Shown here: positions 26,137 to 34,695 of the stretch, piece after piece
Layout of the letters: the number at the start of each line of letters is the position of its first letter
Numbering within the stretch: position 1 is the stretch's first letter
Source of the DNA: Aminobacter carboxidus
GTDB lineage: Bacteria; Pseudomonadota; Alphaproteobacteria; Rhizobiales; Rhizobiaceae
NCBI RefSeq assembly: GCF_014863355.1
Contig: NZ_JACZEP010000001.1
Location: 806,001-870,000 of the forward strand
Direction of reading: 5' to 3'
Length of the DNA stretch: 64,000 nt
Program-made: the position numbers and the translations under genes
The notes under the pieces: model-generated
Seen by the model: the letters and a program-made list of their open reading frames with translations, nothing else
What the model was told of the DNA's origin: nothing
The model's database searches: none

Positions 26137-27738
26137 TCACGCGATCAACTTAGCTGCCTTTTCAGCGATCATCACCGCCGGAGCGTGGGTGTTGCCGGAG
26201 ACGATCGTCGGCATGATCGAGCAATCGGCAACGTAGAGTCCATCGATCCCGCGCACGCGCAGTTGAGGATCGACCACCGCCATGTCGTCGCGGCCCATTC
26301 GTGCAGTACCGACGGGATGGAAGATCGTCGTAGCGATGTCGCCGGCGGCGCGGGCGAGCTCCTCGGGCGCCTGGATATGGGCGCCCGGCTTGAATTCCTC
26401 CGGGCGGAACTGGGCCATTCGTCGGGTTTCCATCAACCGGCGGGCGATCGTGATCGACGCAGCCGCAATCTCGCGGTCTCCTTCGGTAGAGAGATAGTTA
26501 GGGGCTATCTCTGGATGATCGTCGGGTCTGGGTGAGACGATGCGCACATGGCCGCGCGCCTCAGGCCTGAGATTACAGACCGAGACGGTGATCGCCGGGA
26601 AGCTGTGCAGCGGCTGGCCAAAGGCTTCCAGCGACAGCGGTTGGACATGGAACTCGATGTTGGGTGTCGAGAAGCGCGCGTCCGACTTCATGAAGATGCC
26701 GAGCTGGCTCGGCGCCATGGACATTGGGCCGGTACGCTTGACCGCATATTCGAGCGCAATCAGTGCCTTGCCGGCAAGGCTTGCTTGGCGCTCATTGAGC
26801 GTCTTTGTTCCCGAAACCTTGAACGCCGTCCGGATTTGCAGATGGTCCTGGAGGTTCTCGCCGACACCGGGCAAGTGGTGCACGACTTCGATGCCGTGAC
26901 GTCCGAGCAGGCCGGCTGGCCCCACGCCCGACAGCTGCAGCAGCTGCGGCGTGCCGATGGCACCGCCTGACAGGATGAGTTCACCGGTTACCTTCACATG
27001 GGCAGGTTTGCCGGCGAGGCGCAGTTCGAGCCCAGTGGCCCGACGACCGGAAAACAGAATGCGTTCGGCCTTCGCATGGGTGAGGATGGTCAGGTTCCTG
27101 CGGTGCCGAACAGGCTTGATGAAGGCGCGCACGGCATTGAAACGGAAACCGGATTTCTGGTTCACCTCGAAATAGGATGAGCCAAAATTGTTACCGTCGT
27201 TAAAATCCTCGACCTTCGGCACGCCGAGTTCTTCGGCAGCCTCGCGCACGGCGTCGAGGATCGGCCAGCTCAGTCGCTGGCGTTCGACCCTGAGTTCGCC
27301 GCCCTGGCCGTGAAACGGACCGGAAAAGCCGTGGTGGTCTTCCGACTTCCTGAACAGCGGCAGCACGTCGTCCCAGCCCCAGCCTGGATTTCCGAGCTGG
27401 CGCCAGTGGTCGTAGTCGGCGGCCTGGCCGCGCATGTAGATCATGCCGTTGATGGACGAGCAGCCGCCCATTACCTTGCCGCGTGGATAGGCGAGGGAGC
27501 GGCCGTTCAGGCCGGGCTCCTTCACTGTCCGGTAGCCCCAGTCCGTACGCGGATTGCCCATGCAGTAGAGGTAGCCGACCGGGATGTGGATCCAGTGATA
27601 GTTGTCCGAACCGCCGGCTTCCAGAAGCAGCACGCGCTTGCCGGGATCGGCGCTCAGCCGGTTTGCCAACACGCAACCGGACGAGCCGGCCCCGACGATG
27701 ACATAGTCATAGCTGCCGATGTCAGTACGCATGGTCAT
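26137..27738 (-). CDS. GMC-family FAD-dependent oxidoreductase (choline dehydrogenase-like)
   Basis: A 533-residue flavoenzyme that oxidises a primary or secondary alcohol. The FAD Rossmann motif is YVIVGAGSSGCVLANRLS near the N-terminus, the GMC signature is GKVMGGCSSINGMIYMRGQ, a second signature is SGGAIGTPQLLQLSGVG, and the C-terminal HPVGTARMG and SGNTHAPAVMIAEKAA hold the catalytic His and His/Asn. No signal peptide. The start at 27738 avoids overlap with the preceding gene (27752). Last gene of a minus-strand catabolic operon; its alcohol substrate would feed the aldehyde dehydrogenase of the same unit. Confidence 0.92.
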   Translation of the reverse strand: MTMRTDIGSYDYVIVGAGSSGCVLANRLSADPGKRVLLLEAGGSDNYHWIHIPVGYLYCMGNPRTDWGYRTVKEPGLNGRSLAYPRGKVMGGCSSINGMIYMRGQAADYDHWRQLGNPGWGWDDVLPLFRKSEDHHGFSGPFHGQGGELRVERQRLSWPILDAVREAAEELGVPKVEDFNDGNNFGSSYFEVNQKSGFRFNAVRAFIKPVRHRRNLTILTHAKAERILFSGRRATGLELRLAGKPAHVKVTGELILSGGAIGTPQLLQLSGVGPAGLLGRHGIEVVHHLPGVGENLQDHLQIRTAFKVSGTKTLNERQASLAGKALIALEYAVKRTGPMSMAPSQLGIFMKSDARFSTPNIEFHVQPLSLEAFGQPLHSFPAITVSVCNLRPEARGHVRIVSPRPDDHPEIAPNYLSTEGDREIAAASITIARRLMETRRMAQFRPEEFKPGAHIQAPEELARAAGDIATTIFHPVGTARMGRDDMAVVDPQLRVRGIDGLYVADCSIMPTIVSGNTHAPAVMIAEKAAKLIA

Positions 27739-27751
27739 CCCATGAACGCTC

Positions 27752-28501
27752 TTAGACGACATGTTCCGCGGCAACGCCCCGCAGATCCATCTCGTATTCC
27801 AGATCCACGACGGGCGGATTGTTGTAGTGCCAGGTCAGGCCGGTGCGCGCAGCACCGCGCTTGACGATTTCGTCGGCCAGGAACGGGTAGAGATTGTGCA
27901 CGGTGTAGACTTGGACCGCCGTCGCGTTTTCCCATCCGAAGCCCAGCGTGGCGGCACGACGCTCCATTTCCTCCAGCACAAATTGTGCCTTGGTGCGCAA
28001 GCCGTGGGCGGAGAGATCGCCACGGCTGACGATATGCTCGCGATAGGCCGCATGGCCTTCGGGCACCTCGGCGGATCCGGAGATGACGAAGGAAGGCGTG
28101 GCTTCGGTGGTCGGCACCGTAAACGAGAACGCATAGATCGACGGCACCGGCGGCGGTGCGATCTGGGGACAGACATTGCTGCGCGCCACGGGATTGTGAC
28201 CCGTCTCAAGCAGGCCCCACGCCTTCAGCGTCTTCGTGTAGCTGCTGTTGAAGGCAACAAAGCCCTCTTCGCTAAACGGTGCCGGCGAGCGCAGTTCACA
28301 TGCGGCGAATGCCGTGAGGGGGCGGTCTGCGGCCGTGATGATCTTCTCGATCTCGGCAAAACCTTCCGCAAGAGGCAATGGCTGGGTAAACCGCACGCGT
28401 TCCAGCCGAAAGCCGGGTAATGCCGCTACGCCGCCCGAATATTGCGACACACCCTTGATGAACCGGTAGCCGCCAGACGTAAATTCAATCACTTCGCCCA
28501 T
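27752..28501 (-). CDS. RidA-like protein, possible aminomuconate-type deaminase (CnbZ-like)
   Basis: A 249-residue cytoplasmic protein beginning MGEVIEFTSGGYRFIKGV. The C-terminal half has RidA/YjgF-like features (SFVISGSAEVPEG, TKAQFVLEEMERRAATLGFG, ATAVQVYTVHNLYPFL), a family that hydrolyses enamines and imines. From memory, the overall pattern resembles proteins annotated as 2-amino-5-chloromuconate deaminase (CnbZ); that assignment is tentative. The ATG at 28501 has GGAGAGAC just upstream; the longer frame from 28654 would overlap the FAH gene. Context with aldehyde dehydrogenase and FAH hydrolase fits aminomuconate-like chemistry. Confidence 0.6.
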   Translation of the reverse strand: MGEVIEFTSGGYRFIKGVSQYSGGVAALPGFRLERVRFTQPLPLAEGFAEIEKIITAADRPLTAFAACELRSPAPFSEEGFVAFNSSYTKTLKAWGLLETGHNPVARSNVCPQIAPPPVPSIYAFSFTVPTTEATPSFVISGSAEVPEGHAAYREHIVSRGDLSAHGLRTKAQFVLEEMERRAATLGFGWENATAVQVYTVHNLYPFLADEIVKRGAARTGLTWHYNNPPVVDLEYEMDLRGVAAEHVV

Positions 28502-28625
28502 AGTGTCTCTCCTGAAAATGAAAATGCCAGATGGGCCTGTCGCCATCGGGATAAACAAACGCACCCCTCGCCAAATGCCGGGCTGAGCCGACACGGCAGT
28601 CACAGTCTTCTTGCACGCATTGCCG

Positions 28626-29489
28626 CTAGGCGCTTGGCACGGTTTCCCGCGCAACCTTGTTGCTCAGCAGTCCGACACCTTCGATGTCGACTTCGACAAG
28701 ATCGCCCTCCTTCATGAACAGGGGCGGTACGCGCGCGAAGCCGACACCGCCGGGCGTGCCTGTTACGATCACGTCGCCGGGGGAGAGCGGGGTGATGCGC
28801 GAGATGTAGGCAATCAGCTGAGCCACGGAATGTATCATCTGGCCGGTGCACGCCATCTGGACGGCTTCGCCGTTCAAGCGGCAGCTGATCGCAAGGTCCT
28901 GCGGGTCCGGAATTTCGTCTGATGTGACCAGGAACGGTCCGAACGCGCCCGTCGCCGGGAAGTTCTTGCCCGGCAAGAACTGCGATGTGTGGACCTGCCA
29001 GTCGCGAACCGAGCCATCGTTGTAGCACGAGTAGCCGGCGACATGATCCAACGCTGCATCAGCAGGGATGTTACGGCCGCTTCTGCCGATGATGACGGCG
29101 AGTTCCGCCTCGAAGTCGAACTGGGTGGACACCGATGGCATCAACATCGGCTCGCCATGCGCGCATTGGGAATCGGCGAAGCGGGCAAACAAGGTCGGAT
29201 GCTGTGTCGGCGCATGGCGGGTCTCGACCATGTGGTCGTGGTAGTTCAGCCCGACGCAGATGATCTTTCCCGGATTGGGAATCGGCGCCTGCAGCACGAT
29301 GCCGGCAAGCGGCAGCTCGGGGCTGCGGCCGATGGCCTGCGCGCAGATGCCAAGGAAGTCCTCAGCGACCAACAGATTAGCCAGCGTTGGAAAGCTGTCG
29401 CCAAGGACGCTGCTGATGGCGATGACGCGGTCGTCCGCCACCACGCCATATCCGGCTCGGCCGTTGTGGAGATAACTACAAATTCGCAT
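28626..29489 (-). CDS. Fumarylacetoacetate hydrolase (FAH)-family protein
   Basis: A 287-residue metal-dependent C-C hydrolase, decarboxylase or isomerase. Family motifs are ICVGLNYHDHM, the metal ligands in FDFEAELAVIIGRSGRNI, VAGYSCYNDGSVRDWQ, and the C-terminal TPLSPGDVIVTGTPGGVGFA. Length is typical for the bacterial ~280-residue group acting on 2-oxo acids such as ring-cleavage intermediates. In the minus-strand operon between the aldehyde dehydrogenase and CnbZ-like genes; gaps of 118 and 124 bp separate it from them, so internal promoters are possible. Confidence 0.9.
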   Translation of the reverse strand: MRICSYLHNGRAGYGVVADDRVIAISSVLGDSFPTLANLLVAEDFLGICAQAIGRSPELPLAGIVLQAPIPNPGKIICVGLNYHDHMVETRHAPTQHPTLFARFADSQCAHGEPMLMPSVSTQFDFEAELAVIIGRSGRNIPADAALDHVAGYSCYNDGSVRDWQVHTSQFLPGKNFPATGAFGPFLVTSDEIPDPQDLAISCRLNGEAVQMACTGQMIHSVAQLIAYISRITPLSPGDVIVTGTPGGVGFARVPPLFMKEGDLVEVDIEGVGLLSNKVARETVPSA

Positions 29490-29607
29490 CGTTCCTCACT
29501 GCGATTGGCTGGAGTTTGGTCCGGGAACCGGGTGGCCGGCGCGATGCCGGCGCGAGTTTGATTGTCGGCATGGCGGACCGGGTGGACACAGCCGCCCGGC
29601 CTGTTCC

Positions 29608-31056
29608 TCAGCTGATGTCGAACGTGATCGTCTTGACGTCGGTGACTTCGCGCAGCGTGTGCTTGCCGCCGAGGCGGCCCAGGCCACTGGCCTTGCCGGA
29701 GGCGCCGCCAAACGGCAGGTGAAGTTCCCAGTAGCAACTCGCGCTGTTGATGTTGACGAGACCGGCCTGCAGCTTTTCACCGAATGAAAAGGCGCGGCTC
29801 AAGTCGCGAGTGAACACACTGGCGGCGAGACCGTGCGACGAAGCATTGGCGGTGTCGAGCAGGTCGGCGTCATCGGCACAAACCACCAGTGGCGCCACGG
29901 GACCGAAGGTCTCGGAGGTGTTGAGCAGCGCCTGGCGGTCGACGCGTCCCATCACCGTGGGGTGGTACAACAGGCCCGCCCCCTTCTTTCCGCCGGTGAG
30001 AAGGTTTGCCCCGCGAGCCAAGCCGTCCGCCACATGCTGTTCGACCTTGGCGACCACCTGGGGGTTGTTCAGCGGCCCCATCGTCGTCTCGGCGAGCAGC
30101 GGATCGCCAAGACGGATCGTCTCTGCAATGCCTGCGATGCGGGCCGCGAGCGTGTCGTGGTTCTTTTCGGTGACGAGAATTCGGCCGGTCGCAGCGCAAA
30201 CCTGCCCGGCATTGAAGAAGCAGCCAAAGGCGGCGGCCTGCGCCGCACGATCCAGATCTGCGTCATCGAGCACGATGACTGGTCCGTTGCCGCCGAGTTC
30301 CAGCAGCATTGGCTTGCCGGCTCCACGCTTTGCGATGGCGCTTCCGGTCTGCGGACTGCCGGTGAACCCGATACCATGCGTGCCGGGGTTGGAGACGATC
30401 TCGTCGCCGACAATCGCGCCGGGGCCGAGGACAAGGTTTACCGCCCCATCGGGAAGGCCAGCTTCGGCGATGCATTCCATCAGCTTGACGGCACAAAGCG
30501 ATGTCGTCGGCGCAGGCACCCACACCACCGCATTGCCTGCGGCTAGGCAGGGGGCGAGGTACTCGACTGGAATGTTGATCGGAAAATTCCAAGGTGTCAC
30601 GATCGCGTAGACGCCGCGTGCCTGGCGGAAACTTATGGCCCGTTTGCCGGGCGTCTCGACCGGGATGAACTCGCCTTCGAGCCATTTGATCAGTTCGGCA
30701 GCTTCCCGAAATCCGGTAGCGGCGGCATCGATCTCGCCATAAGCCTCCGACGCCAGCGGCTTGCCTTGTTCGCGGGCAAGGATAAGGGCGAGTTCGCCAC
30801 GTCGCTTCTCGATGACATCGGCGACGCGATTGCAGAGACGTGCTCGATCCCATGCCGACATTTGCGACAACGCATTGTGACCGGCTTCAGCCGCTTTGAT
30901 CGCATCCTGCGCGTCGGAGCGGTCGCCCTCGGCAAGCACTGCCAGGAGACTGCCGTCGTAAGGTGACCGCGCTTCAAACGTTTGACCGCTGTGCGAGGGC
31001 GTCCACTTGCCCGCTATGAAATGGTGCGCCTGAACTACGCTGTGTTGCATCGTCAT
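29608..31056 (-). CDS. NAD(P)+-dependent aldehyde dehydrogenase
   Basis: A 482-residue ALDH-superfamily enzyme. Motifs: VTPWNFPINIPVEYLAPCLA (cofactor and catalytic Asn), GFTGSPQTGSAIAKRGAGKP, LELGGNGPVIVLDDADL (general-base Glu), and FFNAGQVCAATGRILV with the catalytic Cys. ETFGPVAPL near the C-terminus is the second cofactor contact. It most resembles semialdehyde dehydrogenases acting on polar substrates. Start at 31056 or the second Met (31050). It follows the amidohydrolase gene by 16 bp and probably oxidises the aldehyde made in this pathway. Confidence 0.93.
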   Translation of the reverse strand: MTMQHSVVQAHHFIAGKWTPSHSGQTFEARSPYDGSLLAVLAEGDRSDAQDAIKAAEAGHNALSQMSAWDRARLCNRVADVIEKRRGELALILAREQGKPLASEAYGEIDAAATGFREAAELIKWLEGEFIPVETPGKRAISFRQARGVYAIVTPWNFPINIPVEYLAPCLAAGNAVVWVPAPTTSLCAVKLMECIAEAGLPDGAVNLVLGPGAIVGDEIVSNPGTHGIGFTGSPQTGSAIAKRGAGKPMLLELGGNGPVIVLDDADLDRAAQAAAFGCFFNAGQVCAATGRILVTEKNHDTLAARIAGIAETIRLGDPLLAETTMGPLNNPQVVAKVEQHVADGLARGANLLTGGKKGAGLLYHPTVMGRVDRQALLNTSETFGPVAPLVVCADDADLLDTANASSHGLAASVFTRDLSRAFSFGEKLQAGLVNINSASCYWELHLPFGGASGKASGLGRLGGKHTLREVTDVKTITFDIS

Positions 31057-31072
31057 TGTTCCGCTTGGATTC

Positions 31073-32233
31073 TTACTGGGACTGCATGGGATGGCTGCCG
31101 CCCGCCGGGTCGATCTGGCGACCCTTCACGATCAGGCGATCGCATACCAGCCTTGTGGAGACGTCGAGGCCTTCGCCGGCCGCGTCCCTGAAGGTCCAGG
31201 GCTCGTCGCGCCATTTCAGCACGGCAACATTAGCTTCGTCGCCGACGGCGATGCGGCCGAGGTCGGGACGGCCGATGACCTTCGCCGGGTTGGTGCTGCC
31301 GGCGGCAAGGGCGGTCGTCAGGTCCACGCCGAGCGCAATCATCTTGTTGATCGTGGTCAGAAGGTCGTAGGCAGGACCGTTGACCGAAAGGGAATGGATG
31401 TCCGAACTGATCAGGTCGGGCACAAAGCCTTCGGCCAACATCTCGCGGCAGACACGGAAGGAAAAGCCGCCCATGCCATGGCCGATGTCGAAGTGTACGC
31501 CGCTCTCGCGCGCCCGCCATACCGCATCTCGGACGCGGCCATTTTCAGTCGCGGCATTCGGATCCGGCCTGCAACAATGGGTGATGATGTCACCGGGACG
31601 CAGGCGCTGCAGGACCTCCTCGATGCTCGGAGGGTCAAGGTCGACGTGGCACATCACCGGCAGGTTGAGCCGCTCGGCCACCTCAAGTGCAATTTCGAGC
31701 GCTGCGCCGCCATTTTCGCCGGAAGCCTTGCGGCCGGCCCGCACCTTGATGCCGACGATTTGCTCTGGATAGGCCTGCGCCGCCTCGATGCAGCTTTCAG
31801 CATCGACGAGGCGCATGTCGCAGCATTCGCCGACCATCACGCGCTTGGAGAAACCGAAGATTCCCGGAAACGAGATGTTGAGGAAGGCAAAGGCGTGGAA
31901 GGGCAGGGGTTCGAAGATGAAGGTTTTCAGGCCTTCGAAGTTTCCCGCTCCGGCCGAACCGGCGTCAACGAAGGTACCGGTCGCGGATCGATGCGCAACA
32001 AGTTCGGGCCGCACGCCCAGCGAGGTGGCGCCCCAGTAGATGTGCGTGTGGATGTCGGTCAGCGCCGGCAGGACGATTGCACCTCGCGCATCGACGACGA
32101 CATCGTCCGGGCGCGACAGGTCGGTGCCGATGGCGGCAATGCGACCGTCGGCGATGGCGACGTCGGCAATTGCACCCGGTGTGTCGCCGAAGGCCAAGAC
32201 ATGGCCGCCCTGTAGAATTGTCCGTCGTGCCAT
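31073..32233 (-). CDS. Amidohydrolase/deacetylase-family metallohydrolase (EF_0837-like)
   Basis: A 386-residue TIM-barrel hydrolase. It has the N-terminal HxH (DIHTHIYWGATSLGVRPE), a probable carbamylated lysine in EQIVGIKVRAG, later metal histidines in LPVMCHVDLD and DIITHCCRPDP, and the catalytic aspartate in LISSDIHSLSV. This subgroup hydrolyses or deacetylates small amino compounds; the substrate is unknown. The ATG at 32233 starts MARRTILQGGHV at the usual beta-sandwich; the longer frame adds an unrelated tail. First gene of the minus-strand unit, divergent from the CUT1 importer across a TetR-type operator. Confidence 0.9.
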   Translation of the reverse strand: MARRTILQGGHVLAFGDTPGAIADVAIADGRIAAIGTDLSRPDDVVVDARGAIVLPALTDIHTHIYWGATSLGVRPELVAHRSATGTFVDAGSAGAGNFEGLKTFIFEPLPFHAFAFLNISFPGIFGFSKRVMVGECCDMRLVDAESCIEAAQAYPEQIVGIKVRAGRKASGENGGAALEIALEVAERLNLPVMCHVDLDPPSIEEVLQRLRPGDIITHCCRPDPNAATENGRVRDAVWRARESGVHFDIGHGMGGFSFRVCREMLAEGFVPDLISSDIHSLSVNGPAYDLLTTINKMIALGVDLTTALAAGSTNPAKVIGRPDLGRIAVGDEANVAVLKWRDEPWTFRDAAGEGLDVSTRLVCDRLIVKGRQIDPAGGSHPMQSQ

Positions 32234-32326
32234 TGGCGAGTTCGTCTCCGGTGGGGCCCTCTTGCTGCACCTGTAGGTGGGCTCGGGCCGTTCAAATGGA
32301 TCAGCGATCTGTCGGCAAAAAAGCAC

Positions 32327-32352
32327 ATACTGACTGGTCAGTCAATATTGAC
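32327..32352. promoter_or_regulatory. TetR-type operator between divergent operons
   Basis: TGACTG-GT-CAGTCA (32331-32344) has perfect 6-bp arms, and outer ATA/TAT pairs extend the symmetry to 32327-32348. It overlaps a second perfect palindrome GTCAATATTGAC (32341-32352). A -35-like TTGACA (32348-32353) lies inside it for rightward transcription. It sits between the starts of the amidohydrolase (32233, minus) and binding-protein (32420, plus) genes, so one regulator could control both. Confidence 0.8.
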
Positions 32353-32419
32353 AACGGCACCATTTTCATTCCAGATGGCTGCGTCATTCGACATCTGCAG
32401 CGCCATATGGGAGGTACTT

Positions 32420-33664
32420 ATGGGCAAGAAGTTTTTGGCCGCGTTGATTGTTGGTACGGCCACCGCAGCGGCATCGCTGCATTCTGGTAGCGCTTGGGCC
32501 AAGGAAACGGTTCGGGTCAGAGTTGCGGAATACAGCACCAAGACGGGGCCGTTTTTCCAGGGCCTGGCGGAAAAATTCAATTCGGCCAATCCTGACATCG
32601 AGGTCAAGATCGAGCATCTGCCCTGGCCGGAGATGCAGCAGCAGCTGGTGAGCGACATTTCCGCCGGCACCGCGCCTGATGTCTCGCATATGGCGACGCG
32701 CTGGATGGCGGGTTTTGCCAAGGACGGGGCACTCGCCCCGATCGAGGGGTTGATGTCGCCCGGCTTCGCCGACACCTTCGTGCCGACCTATCTCGACCTT
32801 CAGAAGCAGGGCGACCATACTTGGGGGCTGCCGATTGCTGCATCCGCGCGGGGGCTGTTCTACAACAAGAAGCTGCTCGAGCAGGCGGGGGTCGCAAATC
32901 CGCCGGCAACCTGGGACGAGGCATTCGAGGCGGCCAAGAAGATCGATGCGCTGGGCGAGGGGGTCTACGGCATCGGCGTCCAGGGGCGGGACCTCGATAC
33001 TGAAGGCTATTGGTTCTACAGCCTCTGGACCCATGGCGGCAGCATCCTGGGGCCTGATGGCAAGAGCGGGTTCGCCTCGCCTGAGGCTGTGACGGCGACC
33101 AACAACTATCTGCGCATGATCAAGGCGAATGTCACCCAGCCGGGCGTCACCGGTTCCAGCCGCGAGGACCTGCAGAATCTCTTCGCCGCCGGAAAGATGG
33201 GCATGGTCCTGTCGGGTCCCTGGTTCAATGCGCAGCTCGCCGAACAGGGCAAGGATGTCGAGTACGGCATCAGCCGAATCCCGGTTGCCACGACCGAGGC
33301 GACCTATGGCGTCACCGACACCATCGCGGTCCTTGAATCCTCGAAGGTTAAGCCGCAGGCGATGAAGTTCCTGGAGTTCATCTTCAACAAGGAAAACCGG
33401 CTTGAATTCGGCAAGCTCGAAGGCTTCGTGCCGGTCCTGAAGGCGGAATCGACCGAGCCCTTCTTCACCGAGAATCCGAACATGTCGGTGTTTCTGGAAA
33501 TGGGATCGGTGGCAAAGTTCGCGCCGCTGTTCCCGCGTTGGGAAGAGATGGCGGATGGCCTCAAGACCGAACTGTCCAGGATTTACGCGGGTGAGGTTTC
33601 GGCTGAGGAGGGGCTGAAGCAGGCCGCCGCGAAGATGGACGCGATTCTCGCAGAAGAAGAATAG
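32420..33664 (+). CDS. CUT1-family ABC transporter substrate-binding protein
   Basis: A 414-residue SBP_bac_1 protein. Signal peptide MGKKFLAALIVGTATAAASL ends near SAWA-KE. Mature motifs: FFQGLAEKFNSANPDIEVKI, ISAGTAPDVSHMATRWM, LPIAASARGLFYNKKLLEQA and GKMGMVLSGPWFN. The start at 32420 follows GGGAGG by 5 bases; upstream frame (from 32348) overlaps the operator. Family ligands are oligosaccharides, polyols, glycerol phosphates or similar. First gene of the plus-strand operon. Confidence 0.93.
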   Translation: MGKKFLAALIVGTATAAASLHSGSAWAKETVRVRVAEYSTKTGPFFQGLAEKFNSANPDIEVKIEHLPWPEMQQQLVSDISAGTAPDVSHMATRWMAGFAKDGALAPIEGLMSPGFADTFVPTYLDLQKQGDHTWGLPIAASARGLFYNKKLLEQAGVANPPATWDEAFEAAKKIDALGEGVYGIGVQGRDLDTEGYWFYSLWTHGGSILGPDGKSGFASPEAVTATNNYLRMIKANVTQPGVTGSSREDLQNLFAAGKMGMVLSGPWFNAQLAEQGKDVEYGISRIPVATTEATYGVTDTIAVLESSKVKPQAMKFLEFIFNKENRLEFGKLEGFVPVLKAESTEPFFTENPNMSVFLEMGSVAKFAPLFPRWEEMADGLKTELSRIYAGEVSAEEGLKQAAAKMDAILAEEE

Positions 33665-33703
33665 ATCCTGAAATCATCGCCTGCGAGCGATCCCATCTAC
33701 TGA

Positions 33704-33726
33704 GGTGGCGTGACGACCACGCCACC
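33704..33726 (+). promoter_or_regulatory. Intercistronic hairpin after the binding-protein gene
   Basis: GGTGGCGTG (33704-33712) pairs perfectly with CACGCCACC (33718-33726) around a 5-base loop, in the 86-bp gap between binding-protein and permease genes. No T-run follows. Such stems commonly protect the upstream message or partly terminate, giving more binding protein than permease. Confidence 0.6.
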
Positions 33727-33750
33727 GCCTTCCTCAAAGGTAAAGCGCGT

Positions 33751-34695
33751 ATGCCGGGAATTGAAAAGACCGCTCCCAGACGGGCCTTAAGCGCAGGCCG
33801 GTCGAGCAAGATGGGGCTGCCGGGGCCGGCTTTCGCGCTGATCCTGATTGCGCCTTGTCTGCTGCTTTCGGTCGCCGTGATCGGCTATCCGATATTCGAC
33901 GTGATCCGCATGTCGCTCTTTGACGTCAGCCGCACGGGTGTCGTCAGGGAGTTTTCTGGCCTGGCCAATTTTGCCAAGGCGTTCGCCGACCCGGTTTTCC
34001 TGCAGGCCGCGCGCCAGACAGTGATCTGGACAGTTTGCGTGGTCGCAGGAACGCTGCTGGTTTCGGTGCCGATTGCCTTGATCCTCAATGAGGATTTCTA
34101 CGGCCGGACAATCGCCCGAACGATCGTGCTGCTGCCGTGGGCCATCTCGCTGGCGATGACGGCGGTGGTCTGGCGTTATGTCGTAAATGGTGATTTCGGC
34201 ACGCTCAACATGACGCTGGCCGCACTTGGCCTGCCATTCGAGAATTATCCGTGGTTGGCCGATGCCAGAATGGCATTCCTCATCGAGATACTGATCGGAA
34301 TTCTGGTGTCGGTGCCATTTACCGTGACCATTCTGCTCGGTGGGCTGACGTCCATTCCAGAGTCCTTGTACGAGGCGTCCGCCATCGACGGAGCGGCATC
34401 TACCAGGAGTTTCTACTACATCACGCTGCCGCTGCTGTGGCCGTTCATGCAGATCGCGCTCGTCCTCAACGTCATCTATGTTTTCAATTCTTTCCCGATC
34501 ATCTGGATCATGACCAATGGCGGTCCCGCCAACCGGACCGACATTCTGATCACCTACGTCTACAAGCAGGCTTTCGCATTCGGCAAACTTGGCAATGCAG
34601 CCGCCGGCTCCATGGTCATGTTCGCGATTCTCCTGGTGTTTGCCATCGTCTATCTGTTTCTGACCAGAGCACAGGGAGCGAAAAACGATGACTAA
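33751..34695 (+). CDS. CUT1-family ABC permease (MalF/UgpA-like)
   Basis: A 314-residue membrane protein with six expected helices. The N-terminal tail is basic, with helix 1 at about residues 28-50 (FALILIAPCLLLSVAVIGYP). YPIFDVIRMSLFDVSRTG is typical of the group, and the coupling loop reads SLYEASAIDGAASTRSFYYI. The last 8 bases overlap the next permease gene. Forms a heterodimer with it. Confidence 0.93.
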   Translation: MPGIEKTAPRRALSAGRSSKMGLPGPAFALILIAPCLLLSVAVIGYPIFDVIRMSLFDVSRTGVVREFSGLANFAKAFADPVFLQAARQTVIWTVCVVAGTLLVSVPIALILNEDFYGRTIARTIVLLPWAISLAMTAVVWRYVVNGDFGTLNMTLAALGLPFENYPWLADARMAFLIEILIGILVSVPFTVTILLGGLTSIPESLYEASAIDGAASTRSFYYITLPLLWPFMQIALVLNVIYVFNSFPIIWIMTNGGPANRTDILITYVYKQAFAFGKLGNAAAGSMVMFAILLVFAIVYLFLTRAQGAKNDD

